From Candidatus Pelearchaeum sp. (GTDB lineage: Archaea; Thermoproteota; Nitrososphaeria_A; Caldarchaeales; Caldarchaeaceae), in assembly GCA_015520425.1 (NCBI GenBank), contig WAQC01000145.1, positions 1-27,392 on the forward strand: a DNA stretch of 27,392 nt. Reading direction: 5' to 3'. The position numbers and the translations under genes were made by a program. Below the pieces are notes generated by a model, which was given only the letters and a program-made list of their open reading frames with translations, was not told the DNA's origin and did not search any database. Positions 1-7,790 of the stretch are shown in pieces (positions within the stretch are counted from its first letter, which is position 1; each line of letters starts with the position of its first letter).

Positions 1-363
1 CATGAGTATTAGGTATATAAGTATAGCCAGCTTCGCCAATCTAACATAGCGTAAGCCTAGTGTTTGGGATAGTAAGTTTAGAAGTGGCTTATCCCTACCC
101 CGCTCCACCACATAACCAAATAATAATGTACCGACCACAAGCGTTGATAATGTCGGCAAAACACCATACTCCATAACAGCCCTTGGAACACCAACAACAA
201 CCGCAACTATTGCGATACTAGCTATTGAAAACACACTATCAAGTCTATAGGGTAGCTCACCACTCATATTGCGGTTATCTGAAGGCCCTGGGGTAAGCCT
301 CTTAGAGGCAAGCCAATATGCGAGTAAGCTTAAAGCCAGTATAACAGCAGGGCTGTCAAGCAT
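1..363 (-). CDS. Small multi-pass membrane protein, partial (runs off left edge)
   Basis: An open frame of 121 codons runs from an ATG at 363-361 to the window edge without a stop. It is bounded upstream by an in-frame TAA at 390-388. A purine-rich GAGGT lies about 10 nt ahead of the ATG, and two in-frame GTG codons at 372-367 are alternative starts. The protein begins MLDSPAVILALSLLAYWLA, a hydrophobic segment at about residues 5-19. Further hydrophobic segments lie at about residues 43-59 and 69-84, and a fourth begins near residue 110. Basic stretches (VERGRDK at 86-92) lie between them, as in a polytopic inner-membrane protein. I do not recognise the family. It is divergent from sdhA, with about 100 nt between the two starts, so any functional link to respiration is only a guess. 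The 3' end is outside the window. Confidence 0.6.
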   Translation of the reverse strand, partial: MLDSPAVILALSLLAYWLASKRLTPGPSDNRNMSGELPYRLDSVFSIASIAIVAVVVGVPRAVMEYGVLPTLSTLVVGTLLFGYVVERGRDKPLLNLLSQTLGLRYVRLAKLAILIYLILM

Positions 364-427
364 AGCCACCACTACCTCGTGCCTACTTTAAGTTGCTTCT
401 CACAACCCTCATAATCCCTTAACAAAC

Positions 428-436
428 TTATTTATT
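428..436 (+). promoter_or_regulatory. Probable TATA box of the sdh operon
   Basis: The AT-rich motif TTATTTATT is centred near 432. An archaeal start site 26-28 nt further on falls near 458-460, leaving a 5' leader of about 12-14 nt before the sdhA ATG at 472. The gap to the divergent gene ending at 363 contains no other strong candidate. Confidence 0.5.
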
Positions 437-471
437 GTTGGCCGTTTAAGCATCTTCTTGAGCGATGCTTT

Positions 472-2187
472 ATGGTTGAGGTCTTGGAGCATGATGTGGT
501 AATAGTTGGCTCAGGCCTTGCTGGGCTTCGCGCCGCTATTGAGGCGAGCCGCGTTAGCAGAGGCAGGCTCTCAGTAGCAGTTGTAACAAAGACACAGGTT
601 ATGCGCTCACACTCCGTTTCTGCCGAGGGCGGGACGGCCGCGGTGCTCTATCCAGAGGAGGGCGATTCATTTGAGTCGCATATATACGACACGATTAAGG
701 GAAGTGACTTCCTAGCAGACCAGAATGCTGTTGAGCTCTTCGTCCATAGCGCGCCGCGTGAGATTATCCAGCTGGAGCACTGGGGAATGCCATGGGCGCG
801 TCGCGAGGATGGTAGGATAGCCCAGCGAGCGTTTGGAGGCATGAGCTACCCACGCGCCTGCTTCGCCGAGGATAAGGTCGGGTTCTTTGAGATGCAGACA
901 TTATACGATACTGCACTCAAGTGGGATAACATAGCATTCTATCAAGAATGGTTCGCCACATCGCTAATCGTTGAGGAAAACCGCTTTAGAGGCTTGACTG
1001 CAATAGAGATGAAAACAGGCGAGCTGCATGCAATAAAAGCCAAGAGCTGTATAATAGCCACAGGAGGAGCTGGAAGGATGTATACCTTCGCAACTTTTGG
1101 GCATTCCTCAACTCCTGATGGGCTTTACATAGCGTACAAGGCTGGCGCACCTCTGAAGGATATGGAGTTCGTCCAGTTCCATCCAACTGGGCTTGTCCCG
1201 TCTGGCATATTGATAACCGAGGCAGCACGTGGTGAGGGAGGCATTCTACTTAATGCGAAAGAGGAGCGCTTCCTGAAACGCTACGCACCCCAGAAGATGG
1301 AGCTGGCACCCCGCGACATAGTTTCCAGAGCCATGTACACCGAGATTCTTGAGGGGCGTGGCGTAGAAGGCCCCGACGGCATGAGCCACCTGTGGCTTGA
1401 CCTCACGGTAATAGAGCCTGAGAAGCTTAAGCGCCGCCTCGCTGGGATACGCGAGATATGCGTGAAGCTAGCTGGGATAGACCCTGTGAATGAGAAGATT
1501 CCAGTAAGACCTGTTGCGCATTACTACATGGGAGGCATACACACCAACATCTATGGCGCCACACCTATCACTGGCCTCTGGGCCGCTGGCGAAGCGGCGT
1601 GCATAAGCATAAACGGCGCCAACAGGCTAGGCTCAAACTCCACCATAGAGTGTCTAGTCTGGGGACGCATAACTGGTGAAGCAGCAGCAAAGTATGCGAT
1701 GGAGAACGGCTTCTCAAGCAGCTTCCCCACAGAACAGGCTGAGAAAGAGGAGAAGAGAATCTTTGACGGCCTCCTGGGAAAAGCACCACGCATAAACCCC
1801 TATGAGGTCAAGAAAAAGATGCAGAGAACGATGGAATCGCATTGCCACATATACCGTGATGAGAAGTCCATGATTGAGGGACTTCGGATGATACGCGAGC
1901 TTAAGCAACTACCATATATGGGTGTGGAAGATAGTAGCAGAGCGTACAATACTAACTTGACCAACGTGCTTGAGATTGAAGCTATGGTGAATGTGGGCGA
2001 GATAATAGTTACAGCAGCCCTACAGCGTCGCGAGTCAAGAGGCGCCCATGCGCGCAGAGACTATCCCAAACGCGATGACCAGAACTGGCTAAGCCACACA
2101 CTCATACACTACACCGTTGAAGGCCCAGAGCTTAGCTATGCTCCAGTTCATATAGACAAATACCAGCCAGTTGAGAGGAAGTACTAG
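472..2187 (+). CDS. sdhA: Succinate dehydrogenase flavoprotein subunit SdhA
   Basis: Catalytic flavoprotein subunit of complex II; it oxidises succinate to fumarate and passes electrons to the SdhB iron-sulfur centres. At 571 aa it has the usual family length. The N-terminal Rossmann FAD motif VIVGSGLAGLRAA lies at residues 10-22. The segment RSHSVSAEGG at 45-54 places His47 at the covalent FAD attachment position. QFHPTGL and TEAARGEGG in the middle carry the substrate-binding His, Thr, Glu and Arg of the family. PVRPVAHYYMGGIHT and the C-terminal GANRLGSNS are also typical. The ATG at 472 sits directly before the Rossmann strand, so the start is secure. It is the first gene of a tight operon; sdhC starts 13 nt after the stop. 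Fumarate reductase is the main alternative, since the two families are hard to separate by sequence. Confidence 0.95.
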   Translation: MVEVLEHDVVIVGSGLAGLRAAIEASRVSRGRLSVAVVTKTQVMRSHSVSAEGGTAAVLYPEEGDSFESHIYDTIKGSDFLADQNAVELFVHSAPREIIQLEHWGMPWARREDGRIAQRAFGGMSYPRACFAEDKVGFFEMQTLYDTALKWDNIAFYQEWFATSLIVEENRFRGLTAIEMKTGELHAIKAKSCIIATGGAGRMYTFATFGHSSTPDGLYIAYKAGAPLKDMEFVQFHPTGLVPSGILITEAARGEGGILLNAKEERFLKRYAPQKMELAPRDIVSRAMYTEILEGRGVEGPDGMSHLWLDLTVIEPEKLKRRLAGIREICVKLAGIDPVNEKIPVRPVAHYYMGGIHTNIYGATPITGLWAAGEAACISINGANRLGSNSTIECLVWGRITGEAAAKYAMENGFSSSFPTEQAEKEEKRIFDGLLGKAPRINPYEVKKKMQRTMESHCHIYRDEKSMIEGLRMIRELKQLPYMGVEDSSRAYNTNLTNVLEIEAMVNVGEIIVTAALQRRESRGAHARRDYPKRDDQNWLSHTLIHYTVEGPELSYAPVHIDKYQPVERKY

Positions 2188-2200
2188 AAGGGGTGGCTCT

Positions 2201-2695
2201 ATGGCGGGTAGAAGGAATGGCTTAGCCGTCCTTGTGGAAGCTCTAAGAACCTGGCTCATCCCGTATAGGTATGGGCTTGAGAGGTGGAGCTATACACTAC
2301 AACGCATCAGTGGCGTAGTTATCACATTGTATTTCGTAGCCCATATCGTTGAAACTGGTTACGTGGTTGGAGGACCTTCTGTATGGACTATCAGACCCGA
2401 CGCGCAGCAATACGCTGAGCGCGTCTGGACAGAGACGATAAAATTCCTGAGCAACCCACTTTTTGATGCTGGCCTAGCGATTATAGGGTTCTTTGTGGCG
2501 TTCCATACAATCAACGGGATAAGGCTCTTTTTAGCGCATTTTGGCTGGGGGCTGGGGAGGCCAACAAGACCAGAACCCATGCACAGACCACAGTCAATGT
2601 CCCCCATCCAGCGCGCGCTTTTCTGGGCCAGTATAGCGTTTGCAGTCTTTGCACTAGTCTATACCATTGACGCCTTCTTCGGGGTGTTGGCTTAG
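2201..2695 (+). CDS. sdhC: Succinate dehydrogenase membrane anchor subunit (SdhC-like)
   Basis: Membrane subunit of complex II that helps bind heme b and quinone. The ATG at 2201 is chosen over an upstream in-frame TTG at 2171, which lies inside sdhA, because a GGGGTG Shine-Dalgarno precedes it with a 5-nt spacer. The protein is 164 aa. Three hydrophobic segments lie at about residues 37-57, 88-112 and 138-160. The signature QRISGVVITLYFVAHIVE at 34-51 matches the SdhC pattern with Arg35, Ser37 and the candidate heme ligand His48. A second His is in FHTINGIRLFLAH (His102). It lies 13 nt after sdhA and 2 nt before sdhD, so translation is probably coupled. The C/D naming is by position. Confidence 0.85.
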   Translation: MAGRRNGLAVLVEALRTWLIPYRYGLERWSYTLQRISGVVITLYFVAHIVETGYVVGGPSVWTIRPDAQQYAERVWTETIKFLSNPLFDAGLAIIGFFVAFHTINGIRLFLAHFGWGLGRPTRPEPMHRPQSMSPIQRALFWASIAFAVFALVYTIDAFFGVLA

Positions 2696-2697
2696 CT

Positions 2698-3069
2698 ATG
2701 GTGAGCGAGAGAACGCTAATGCTCATACACTATTTGACTGGGCTGGGCATATTGGTAGCTGGCGCCGTCCATATAGGCACGGTATTCCTCACAGCACCCG
2801 TTAAGGAGAATCTAGAATTCTCAGGTTCTCCCTTCTCTGTGATGGGCGTTTATAGAAACGCTATCCTAGCAGCCTCTCTAGAAGCCCTATTGCTGTTCGT
2901 CGCATTCCACGCATTTAACGGGCTGCGCGTCATATTGATAGAACTTTACCAATCCCCCAGATGGGAGCGCGCCGTAACTTGGATACTGACAGTAGCTGCT
3001 CTACTCGTGGTAATATACGGTACCAGGACAATACTCATAGCATACTCAATAGCGCAGGGGGTAGCTTAG
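2698..3069 (+). CDS. sdhD: Succinate dehydrogenase membrane anchor subunit (SdhD-like)
   Basis: Second membrane anchor of complex II, 123 aa. Three hydrophobic segments lie at about residues 8-31, 55-82 and 92-117. It repeats the motif of its neighbour: FHAFNGLRVIL at 70-80 corresponds to FHTINGIRLFL of SdhC, so both anchors appear to belong to the same cytochrome b-like superfamily. His11, His25 and His71 are candidate heme or quinone-site residues. The ATG follows the sdhC stop by 2 nt and sdhB starts 2 nt after its own stop. It could equally be called SdhC by a profile search; the complex II role is secure from context. Confidence 0.82.
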   Translation: MVSERTLMLIHYLTGLGILVAGAVHIGTVFLTAPVKENLEFSGSPFSVMGVYRNAILAASLEALLLFVAFHAFNGLRVILIELYQSPRWERAVTWILTVAALLVVIYGTRTILIAYSIAQGVA

Positions 3070-3071
3070 AA

Positions 3072-3803
3072 ATGTCTGGAGCCAGCGAGGTCTTACTAAG
3101 AGTATATAGATACAACCCATCCAACAGCGGGAAACCCCATTATCAAAACTATAGAGTTCCGACATTCAGGGGCATGACCGTGCTAGACGCGCTTATCTAC
3201 ATAAAAGAAAACCTAGACCCCACATTATCCATCAGATATTCATGCAGAATGGCTAGCTGCGGTTCATGCGGAATGACTATAAACGGACTACCCAGACTCG
3301 CCTGCTTCACCCAAATCTCAGAGCTGAAGAGCAAGTATATACTAGTTCAGCCTTTAAGAAATCTTCCAGTAATCAAAGACTTAGTCGCAGATCTTGACGA
3401 GTTCTTCAACAAGCATAGGCTGGTAAAGCCCTATCTGATTAGACGCGATGTTGAGGAGCAGGAAAATCCGCGGGAGCAGTATAGGCAGAGTGATGAAGAG
3501 CTTGAGCGTTACGTCCAGTTTGCATACTGTATAAAATGCGCATTATGCTACTCCGCATGCCCAGTAGTATCAACTGACAAGAACTTCCCAGGACCACAAG
3601 CGCTCGCCCAGTTATATAGATATTACATAGATACACGCGACGAAGCCAGTGAGGAAAGAATTAGAATAGTTAATAACGCCCATGGAATCTGGCGTTGCCA
3701 CTTCGCGGATTCATGCAGCCAGGTATGCCCCAAAGGTGTTGACCCAGCACTGGCGATACAGCTTATGCGTCGCGAGATGATGTTCGGACCATCTAGAGGA
3801 TAG
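3072..3803 (+). CDS. sdhB: Succinate dehydrogenase iron-sulfur subunit SdhB
   Basis: Electron-transfer subunit with three iron-sulfur clusters, 243 aa. The ATG at 3072, 2 nt after sdhD, is chosen over an upstream in-frame start inside sdhD because the conserved N-terminal strand (VLLRVYRYNP) begins right after it. The plant-type [2Fe-2S] centre is CRMASCGSCG plus a downstream Cys (Cys58, 63, 66, 78); all four ligands are Cys, whereas E. coli has Asp at the third position. The C-terminal ferredoxin part has CIKCALCYSACP (Cys153, 156, 159, 163) and CHFADSCSQVCP (Cys209, 215, 219), consistent with one [4Fe-4S] and one [3Fe-4S] centre. It closes the operon; a T-rich run follows the stop. Confidence 0.95.
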   Translation: MSGASEVLLRVYRYNPSNSGKPHYQNYRVPTFRGMTVLDALIYIKENLDPTLSIRYSCRMASCGSCGMTINGLPRLACFTQISELKSKYILVQPLRNLPVIKDLVADLDEFFNKHRLVKPYLIRRDVEEQENPREQYRQSDEELERYVQFAYCIKCALCYSACPVVSTDKNFPGPQALAQLYRYYIDTRDEASEERIRIVNNAHGIWRCHFADSCSQVCPKGVDPALAIQLMRREMMFGPSRG

Positions 3804-3823
3804 TTTTATCTATAATTTTTTCC
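3804..3823 (+). terminator. Probable T-rich terminator of the sdh operon
   Basis: The stop of sdhB is followed at once by TTTTATCTATAATTTTTTCC, with runs of four and six T. Archaeal RNA polymerase terminates intrinsically on such U-tracts without needing a hairpin. Confidence 0.5.
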
Positions 3824-3879
3824 GAGCATGTGAGGTAGGCATGTTGTAGATAAACTTACCGCTGATTTTATGGGTAATT

Positions 3880-3887
3880 CTTATATC
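3880..3887 (+). promoter_or_regulatory. Probable TATA box for the small AbrB-like gene
   Basis: CTTATATC is centred near 3884, which puts transcription start near 3910, about 5 nt from the ATG at 3915. The mRNA would be essentially leaderless, and no Shine-Dalgarno is visible. A second AT-rich run (TATAAATAAA) at about 3898-3907 is too close to the ATG to serve. Confidence 0.4.
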
Positions 3888-3914
3888 CCAGGCAGACTAT
3901 AAATAAAGCCGAAA

Positions 3915-4118
3915 ATGCCTCTGACGGCCATCGTCTATCTAAGGAAGAAGATACACGTAAGCGGCAAGAGCTACTACTACATACACATACCAGCCAAGAT
4001 AGGCTCTGACAGCCAATTCCCTTTCAAAGAAGGTGATAAGCTCAAGATGGTTGTTGAACCTGGAAAGAAGAGGATAGTAATGACACGCTTAGCAATAAAA
4101 AGAACTAAGAAACGATAG
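3915..4118 (+). CDS. Small basic AbrB/SpoVT-like protein
   Basis: A 67-aa basic protein. The central part, YYYIHIPAKIGSDSQFPF followed by KEGDKLKMVVEPGKKRIVM, resembles the swapped-hairpin AbrB/SpoVT fold: a strand with an IPA turn, a short helix position, a GD turn and a second strand. Such small proteins act as DNA-binding transition-state regulators or antitoxins. The C-terminus is highly basic (RTKKR), which fits nucleic-acid binding. No toxin gene lies next to it: it stands alone between the sdh operon and a convergent minus-strand gene whose stop is 6 nt away. The fold is inferred from pattern only, so a different small archaeal protein family is possible. Confidence 0.55.
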   Translation: MPLTAIVYLRKKIHVSGKSYYYIHIPAKIGSDSQFPFKEGDKLKMVVEPGKKRIVMTRLAIKRTKKR

Positions 4119-4124
4119 AATGTT

Positions 4125-4811
4125 TTATGGATAATTATCAACCTCCTTTACTTTACTCTCTTTAAACACTCTGTCAAAGCCATATAGCTCAAATAATGTT
4201 TTTCCTTGGTCCATGAGCTTTCTAAATTCACGCTCTTTAGCTTCCCTCTTTAATGCCTTTTCTAGTACTTCTTCAGCTGACTTCCACTGTACAACAACTA
4301 CACCATCATCGTCTCCGACTATTATATCTCCTGGATTGACAACAACGCCACCACATTGTATCGGTATGTTAATTGAGCCTGGGTTTTCTTTTGCCGAGCC
4401 TATAGGACTTATTATCTTTGTAAAGCATGGAAAACCCATCTCTCTTATCTCAGCTGCATCTCTGATAGCTCCATCAACAACTACTCCAGCAATCCCCTGC
4501 TTCATAGCTTGATACGTCATCTGTGCACCCCACATAGCGCCTAAAGAACCATGGGCTGCCACAACAATAACATCACCAGGCTGCGCCAATAACATAGCTC
4601 TATGGACAGTTATGTTATCAGCAGGATATGACTGAACAGTTATCGCAGGCCCCGCAAGTTTCATCCCAGCAGCGATGGGCTTTATGGAAGAATCCATAAC
4701 AACTTTTGCATCTTTCCCAATAGCTTCATAAACAGTAGATACAGAGAGAGTCTTGAACTTCTCAACAATCGCTCTTGTGGGGCGTTGTATATTTCTAACT
4801 ATTATGCTCAT
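4125..4811 (-). CDS. RraA-like / HMG-aldolase family protein
   Basis: A 228-aa member of the RraA / 4-hydroxy-4-methyl-2-oxoglutarate aldolase / oxaloacetate decarboxylase fold. Evidence is the core GIAGVVVDGAIRDAAEI at 106-122, where Arg117 and Asp118 correspond to the substrate-binding Arg and the metal-binding Asp of the family, and the closing motif PGDIIVGDDDGVVVV at 160-174. Family enzymes cleave pyruvate-derived aldol products or decarboxylate oxaloacetate with a divalent metal; RraA itself is an RNase E inhibitor and would have no target in archaea. It lies 44 nt downstream of the isocitrate dehydrogenase-like gene, so a role in 2-oxoacid metabolism is plausible. The exact substrate cannot be read from sequence. 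Database labels such as demethylmenaquinone methyltransferase should not be trusted. Confidence 0.8.
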   Translation of the reverse strand: MSIIVRNIQRPTRAIVEKFKTLSVSTVYEAIGKDAKVVMDSSIKPIAAGMKLAGPAITVQSYPADNITVHRAMLLAQPGDVIVVAAHGSLGAMWGAQMTYQAMKQGIAGVVVDGAIRDAAEIREMGFPCFTKIISPIGSAKENPGSINIPIQCGGVVVNPGDIIVGDDDGVVVVQWKSAEEVLEKALKREAKEREFRKLMDQGKTLFELYGFDRVFKESKVKEVDNYP

Positions 4812-4855
4812 CCTTATTTCGCTATAAGTGCTTGGGCTTATTTTTGGTTTTATTA

Positions 4856-5893
4856 TCAGACTAGTTGTGAGGCTTTTCGCGCTATTTCGCGCGCCATTTC
4901 TGAGAGCTTGGCCGAGCCTCCAAGGTCATATGTCACGTATTTCTTCTCGGCTATAACGTCTTCTGTTGCTTTGAATATAGCTTCACCGTATTTTTCCAAT
5001 CCTAGGTAATTCAGCATCCATGCGCCAGAGAGTATAGTTGCCGTTGGATTGACCTTGTCCTGGCCCTTATATTTGGGTGCGCTTCCATGCGCAGGCTCAA
5101 ACATCGCATAGTTATCTCCTATATTGGCTGAGTAGACGAGTCCAATATTCCCGATGAGTCCAGACGCTGCTTCTGATAGAATATCCATGAAGAGGTTTGT
5201 GCTTAAGATTACCGTGTTGTTGAATCTGTCTGGATTTTTTACAAGCTGTTGTGCCATATTATCAATATAATACTCCTCCACAGATATTCCAGGAAATTCC
5301 TGAGCAACTTTATTTACAGCATTCATGAATACACCATCTGTCTGTTTTAGGATGTTACGCTTGGTAACGGCTATTACTCTACTCCATTTCTTTTCCTGAG
5401 CAAGCCTGAAGGCCCAGCGCGCTATTCTTTCAGATGAGCGGAAGGTTATCTTCCTTATCGCCGCGGCCGAGCTGCTGTCAAACATGAATTCTATGCCTGA
5501 GTAAAGGCCCTCAGTCGCTTCGCGTACGCATACAAAGTCAAATGGCCCAAATATCTTGGCTAGGGGGCTCTCGGCGCCGCGGAATGTCTTTATTGGCCTC
5601 ACATTTGCGTATAGGTCCATCGCTTGTCTTATTGAGACTGCTACGCTTCTTGGTGCTTTGGGGTCTGGTGGTGTGGTTGTCGGTGCTTTGAAACAGGCGT
5701 CAGAGCTTCGTATGACCTCCCATGTTTCTTCGGGTATCATGCTATTCCCTCCATGCTTCTCCCACCATTCACTCCCCGCCTCTACTGGAATCATCTCAAT
5801 AGGTGGTTTCAAAGCATCAAAAACAGTCATGAGGGCCTGGGTAAGCTCTGGACCCACGCCATCGCCCTTGATAAGCGCGACCTTCTTAACCAT
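4856..5893 (-). CDS. icd: NADP-type isocitrate dehydrogenase (or isopropylmalate dehydrogenase)
   Basis: A beta-decarboxylating dehydrogenase of 345 aa from the ATG at 5893. The TTG at 5908 is an alternative start, but a TATA box at 5921-5930 puts transcription start near 5898, favouring a leaderless ATG. The N-terminus KKVALIKGDGVGPEL is typical. RQAMDLYANVRP and REATEGLYSGIEF resemble isocitrate dehydrogenases of the IDH3 type. By alignment to E. coli Icd, Ser83 matches the phosphorylatable Ser113 and Arg89 matches Arg119, while Asn115 is replaced by Ala85. Cofactor residues KY (274-275) and Val281 in PKYKGQDKVNP match the NADP-specific set. This favours Icd. Because a citramalate synthase is nearby, LeuB (3-isopropylmalate dehydrogenase) remains the main alternative. 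Confidence 0.72.
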   Translation of the reverse strand: MVKKVALIKGDGVGPELTQALMTVFDALKPPIEMIPVEAGSEWWEKHGGNSMIPEETWEVIRSSDACFKAPTTTPPDPKAPRSVAVSIRQAMDLYANVRPIKTFRGAESPLAKIFGPFDFVCVREATEGLYSGIEFMFDSSSAAAIRKITFRSSERIARWAFRLAQEKKWSRVIAVTKRNILKQTDGVFMNAVNKVAQEFPGISVEEYYIDNMAQQLVKNPDRFNNTVILSTNLFMDILSEAASGLIGNIGLVYSANIGDNYAMFEPAHGSAPKYKGQDKVNPTATILSGAWMLNYLGLEKYGEAIFKATEDVIAEKKYVTYDLGGSAKLSEMAREIARKASQLV

Positions 5894-5920
5894 CTCTCCC
5901 CGCCGCAACGCATTTTTAGT

Positions 5921-5930
5921 AATTTAAAAA
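5921..5930 (-). promoter_or_regulatory. Probable TATA box of icd
   Basis: On the minus strand this reads TTTTTAAATT. Its centre is 32 nt from the ATG at 5893 and 17 nt from the TTG at 5908. A start site 26-28 nt downstream falls near 5898, which excludes the TTG and supports a near-leaderless transcript. Confidence 0.45.
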
Positions 5931-5964
5931 GACTATGACGCCGTTTCCTTAGCATAATTTAACT

Positions 5965-6492
5965 CTATGTGCTAAGATTCTTAACTGGTTTTCGCCTGAG
6001 TTCGCCGCCACAGTACGGGCATGTCTTTAGATTTTCACGAAATGTTGAGCTACAAGCTGGGCAGATGAGTACCCACTTTACCGCGCGCTTTATCCCTGGA
6101 TGGATACGGCCAGAGACCTTTATGCCGAGTTGCATAGCTGTATTCTGCACACTATAGTCGTCTGAGATAAGACTTACATCATAGTTTGCCACGTTATACT
6201 GTATAGCTATGGCTATAAGCACTATATCTGTTTCGGACAAGCTTGTTATATCACCCGTTAAGCTTGCTGCTTCTGTGGTCTTCTCCAAGGCCCACCGTTC
6301 AGGTCTCTCCACGCTTAGTAATCCTTGCATGATTGCCGCGTCAAGCCTTTCAGGCGCCAGATTACCAAAACGAACCTCATCAACAACACCTGGGCATGTC
6401 AGGTATTTATGGGCTGGATTAGCTTCTAGCTGGCCTGATAATATAGCTGAGGTATCAAGCACTATTACGCGGGGTTTTTCAGATTTTTCCAT
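5965..6492 (-). CDS. Nob1-like PIN-domain endonuclease with zinc ribbon
   Basis: Predicted ribosome-assembly nuclease that trims the 3' end of small-subunit rRNA precursor. It is 175 aa. The N-terminal PIN domain opens with VIVLDTSAIL (Asp13) and continues through a conserved Glu in VVDEVRFG (Glu39), SETDIVLIAIA (Asp89) and ISDDYSVQN (Asp111-Asp112), the acidic residues expected for the metal-dependent active site. The C-terminal zinc ribbon is CPAC (144-147) plus CPYCGG (158-163). This PIN plus ribbon order defines archaeal Nob1. Its ATG lies inside the end of the NAD kinase gene (14-nt overlap), so the two are probably co-translated. Confidence 0.9.
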   Translation of the reverse strand: MEKSEKPRVIVLDTSAILSGQLEANPAHKYLTCPGVVDEVRFGNLAPERLDAAIMQGLLSVERPERWALEKTTEAASLTGDITSLSETDIVLIAIAIQYNVANYDVSLISDDYSVQNTAMQLGIKVSGRIHPGIKRAVKWVLICPACSSTFRENLKTCPYCGGELRRKPVKNLST

Positions 6493-7303
6493 AGAGGCGT
6501 TTCCTCACTCTACGAGCAAATGGCCTCTCGCGGTTTAGGTGGATAAACCTGATGGGGTATTCTGATTTTTTCACCCTTACGAGGGGGCCGTCAGCTATGG
6601 GATATGTTGAGTGGCCGTCTATCATTATTTGGGCCTCGCCTTTCTTTATCTCTATTTCAACAGGGTGAGAAGCTGGTAGGACTAAGGGCTTCATGTTGAG
6701 GAGGGAGGCCATGGGCGTTATTATTATGGCATCTAGACGCTCATCAACCGCTGGGCCTCCTGCCGACATCGCATAGGCTGTGGAGCCTACAGGTGTAGCT
6801 ACTACAACACCATCAGCCACATCACGTATAAGCTCCCCATCTTGGCGCAAGGCATATTCTACAATCCTGCCAGGTGTTCGTGAGGATATGTAAGCCTCGT
6901 TCAGAACATTTCCTACAAACTGTTCATTGACGTATATTGCCAGTCTCATAACTAGGTCTGTCGCAGGGTTTCTGACTAGTATGCTCTCAACCGTTTCTAT
7001 CAGTTCTCCAGGCTCTGCCTGGCATAGGAAGCCGCTTCTCCCGAAATTAACGCCCAGTATTGCGACGTCTTGTGAGGTTATGTATCTTACTACTCTGAGG
7101 AGCGTGCCATCACCTCCTAGGACTATTATCACGCCCTCATTTGGCTTTTCCTCACTCGTCTCAAACTCTGGGAGGCTCAGTACTGCTGTAGAGTAGCCGC
7201 TGGTTTTGAGAAAATCTCCTAGCTTCTTGGCAGCTGCTACCGCCTGCGGCTTCCTACCAGCATACACCACTGTTATGGGTTTCGTCAGGTAACCTACCCC
7301 CAC
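6479..7303 (-). CDS. nadK: NAD kinase
   Basis: Phosphorylates NAD to NADP using ATP or polyphosphate; 274 aa. GGDGTLLRVVRY at 63-74 is the conserved GGDG nucleotide site. NEAYISSR follows at 135-142, and ADGVVVATPVGSTAYAMSAGG at about 163-183 is the family signature that binds NAD. The start is a GTG at 7303-7301 preceded by a G-rich stretch (GGCGG). No ATG lies near enough to include the first strand TVVYAG. It overlaps the Nob1-like gene by 14 nt and follows the OsmC gene by 17 nt, so the three may form one transcript. Supply of NADP fits the NADP-type dehydrogenase nearby, though this is only context. Confidence 0.93.
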   Translation of the reverse strand: MGVGYLTKPITVVYAGRKPQAVAAAKKLGDFLKTSGYSTAVLSLPEFETSEEKPNEGVIIVLGGDGTLLRVVRYITSQDVAILGVNFGRSGFLCQAEPGELIETVESILVRNPATDLVMRLAIYVNEQFVGNVLNEAYISSRTPGRIVEYALRQDGELIRDVADGVVVATPVGSTAYAMSAGGPAVDERLDAIIITPMASLLNMKPLVLPASHPVEIEIKKGEAQIMIDGHSTYPIADGPLVRVKKSEYPIRFIHLNRERPFARRVRKRLYGKI

Positions 7304-7320
7304 CCGCCTACTACGGGCTG

Positions 7321-7719
7321 TTATCTCTCCAGCTTAAAGGTATAACTTATCTCAACACCTCCTTTGCGAAGCATAGCAGCAACCGAACAATATTTCTCCA
7401 TAGAAAGCTCCACGGCTCTTTTAAGCTCGTTTTCCGTCGCGTCGGGGGACTTGAGGATGTATGTTATCTCTATTTTAGAGAATACGCGAGGTGGTTCTTC
7501 TACGCGCTCTGCCTTAAGCTCCACTCTAAGGCCATTAACTTGTTTTCTGGACTTCATGATTATCTCCACAATATCCACCGCGCTACAGCCACCTAGCGCA
7601 GTAAGCACCGCCTCCATGGGCATTATCCCTACACCACGCCACCCCATTATGATGGGCTGCTTAGAGTCGGCTACACCTAAAAGCCTGCCATCACCTACAT
7701 ACTCAACAACAGCCTGCAT
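7321..7719 (-). CDS. OsmC/YhfA-family protein
   Basis: OsmC-fold protein of 132 aa. Members reduce organic hydroperoxides through a pair of cysteines, although many archaeal ones are uncharacterised. The two expected cysteines are visible: Cys45 in MEAVLTALGGCSAVDI and Cys111 in MEKYCSVAAML. The start is placed at the ATG 7719, giving MQAVVEYVGDGRLLG, which matches the usual OsmC N-terminus. A GTG at 7746 would add nine residues (MQEVLACCV) with no family counterpart, although the putative promoter lies close to it. It is divergent from the diphthamide synthetase gene; one AT-rich box between them may serve both directions. Confidence 0.85.
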   Translation of the reverse strand: MQAVVEYVGDGRLLGVADSKQPIIMGWRGVGIMPMEAVLTALGGCSAVDIVEIIMKSRKQVNGLRVELKAERVEEPPRVFSKIEITYILKSPDATENELKRAVELSMEKYCSVAAMLRKGGVEISYTFKLER

Positions 7720-7781
7720 AACACAGCAGGCCAAAACTTCTTGCACATAACCCTTTCCCCGCCCTTATGGATGGAATACTT

Positions 7782-7790
7782 CATAAATTT
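7782..7790 (+). promoter_or_regulatory. AT-rich box, possible shared TATA element of osmC-like gene and dph6
   Basis: CATAAATTT is readable as a TATA box both ways. On the plus strand a start site falls near 7813, 6 nt before the TTG at 7819. On the minus strand it falls near 7759, ahead of the OsmC-family gene. No other good box lies between the two genes. Confidence 0.4.

Noticed and set aside
3824..3879. Box C/D RNA between sdhB and the AbrB-like gene
   Set aside because: A CTGA is present near 3862, but there is no matching C box (RTGATGA) at a workable distance.
5894..5908. TTG at 5908 as the icd start
   Set aside because: The TATA box at 5921-5930 places transcription start near 5898, downstream of that codon, and the extra five residues have no family counterpart.
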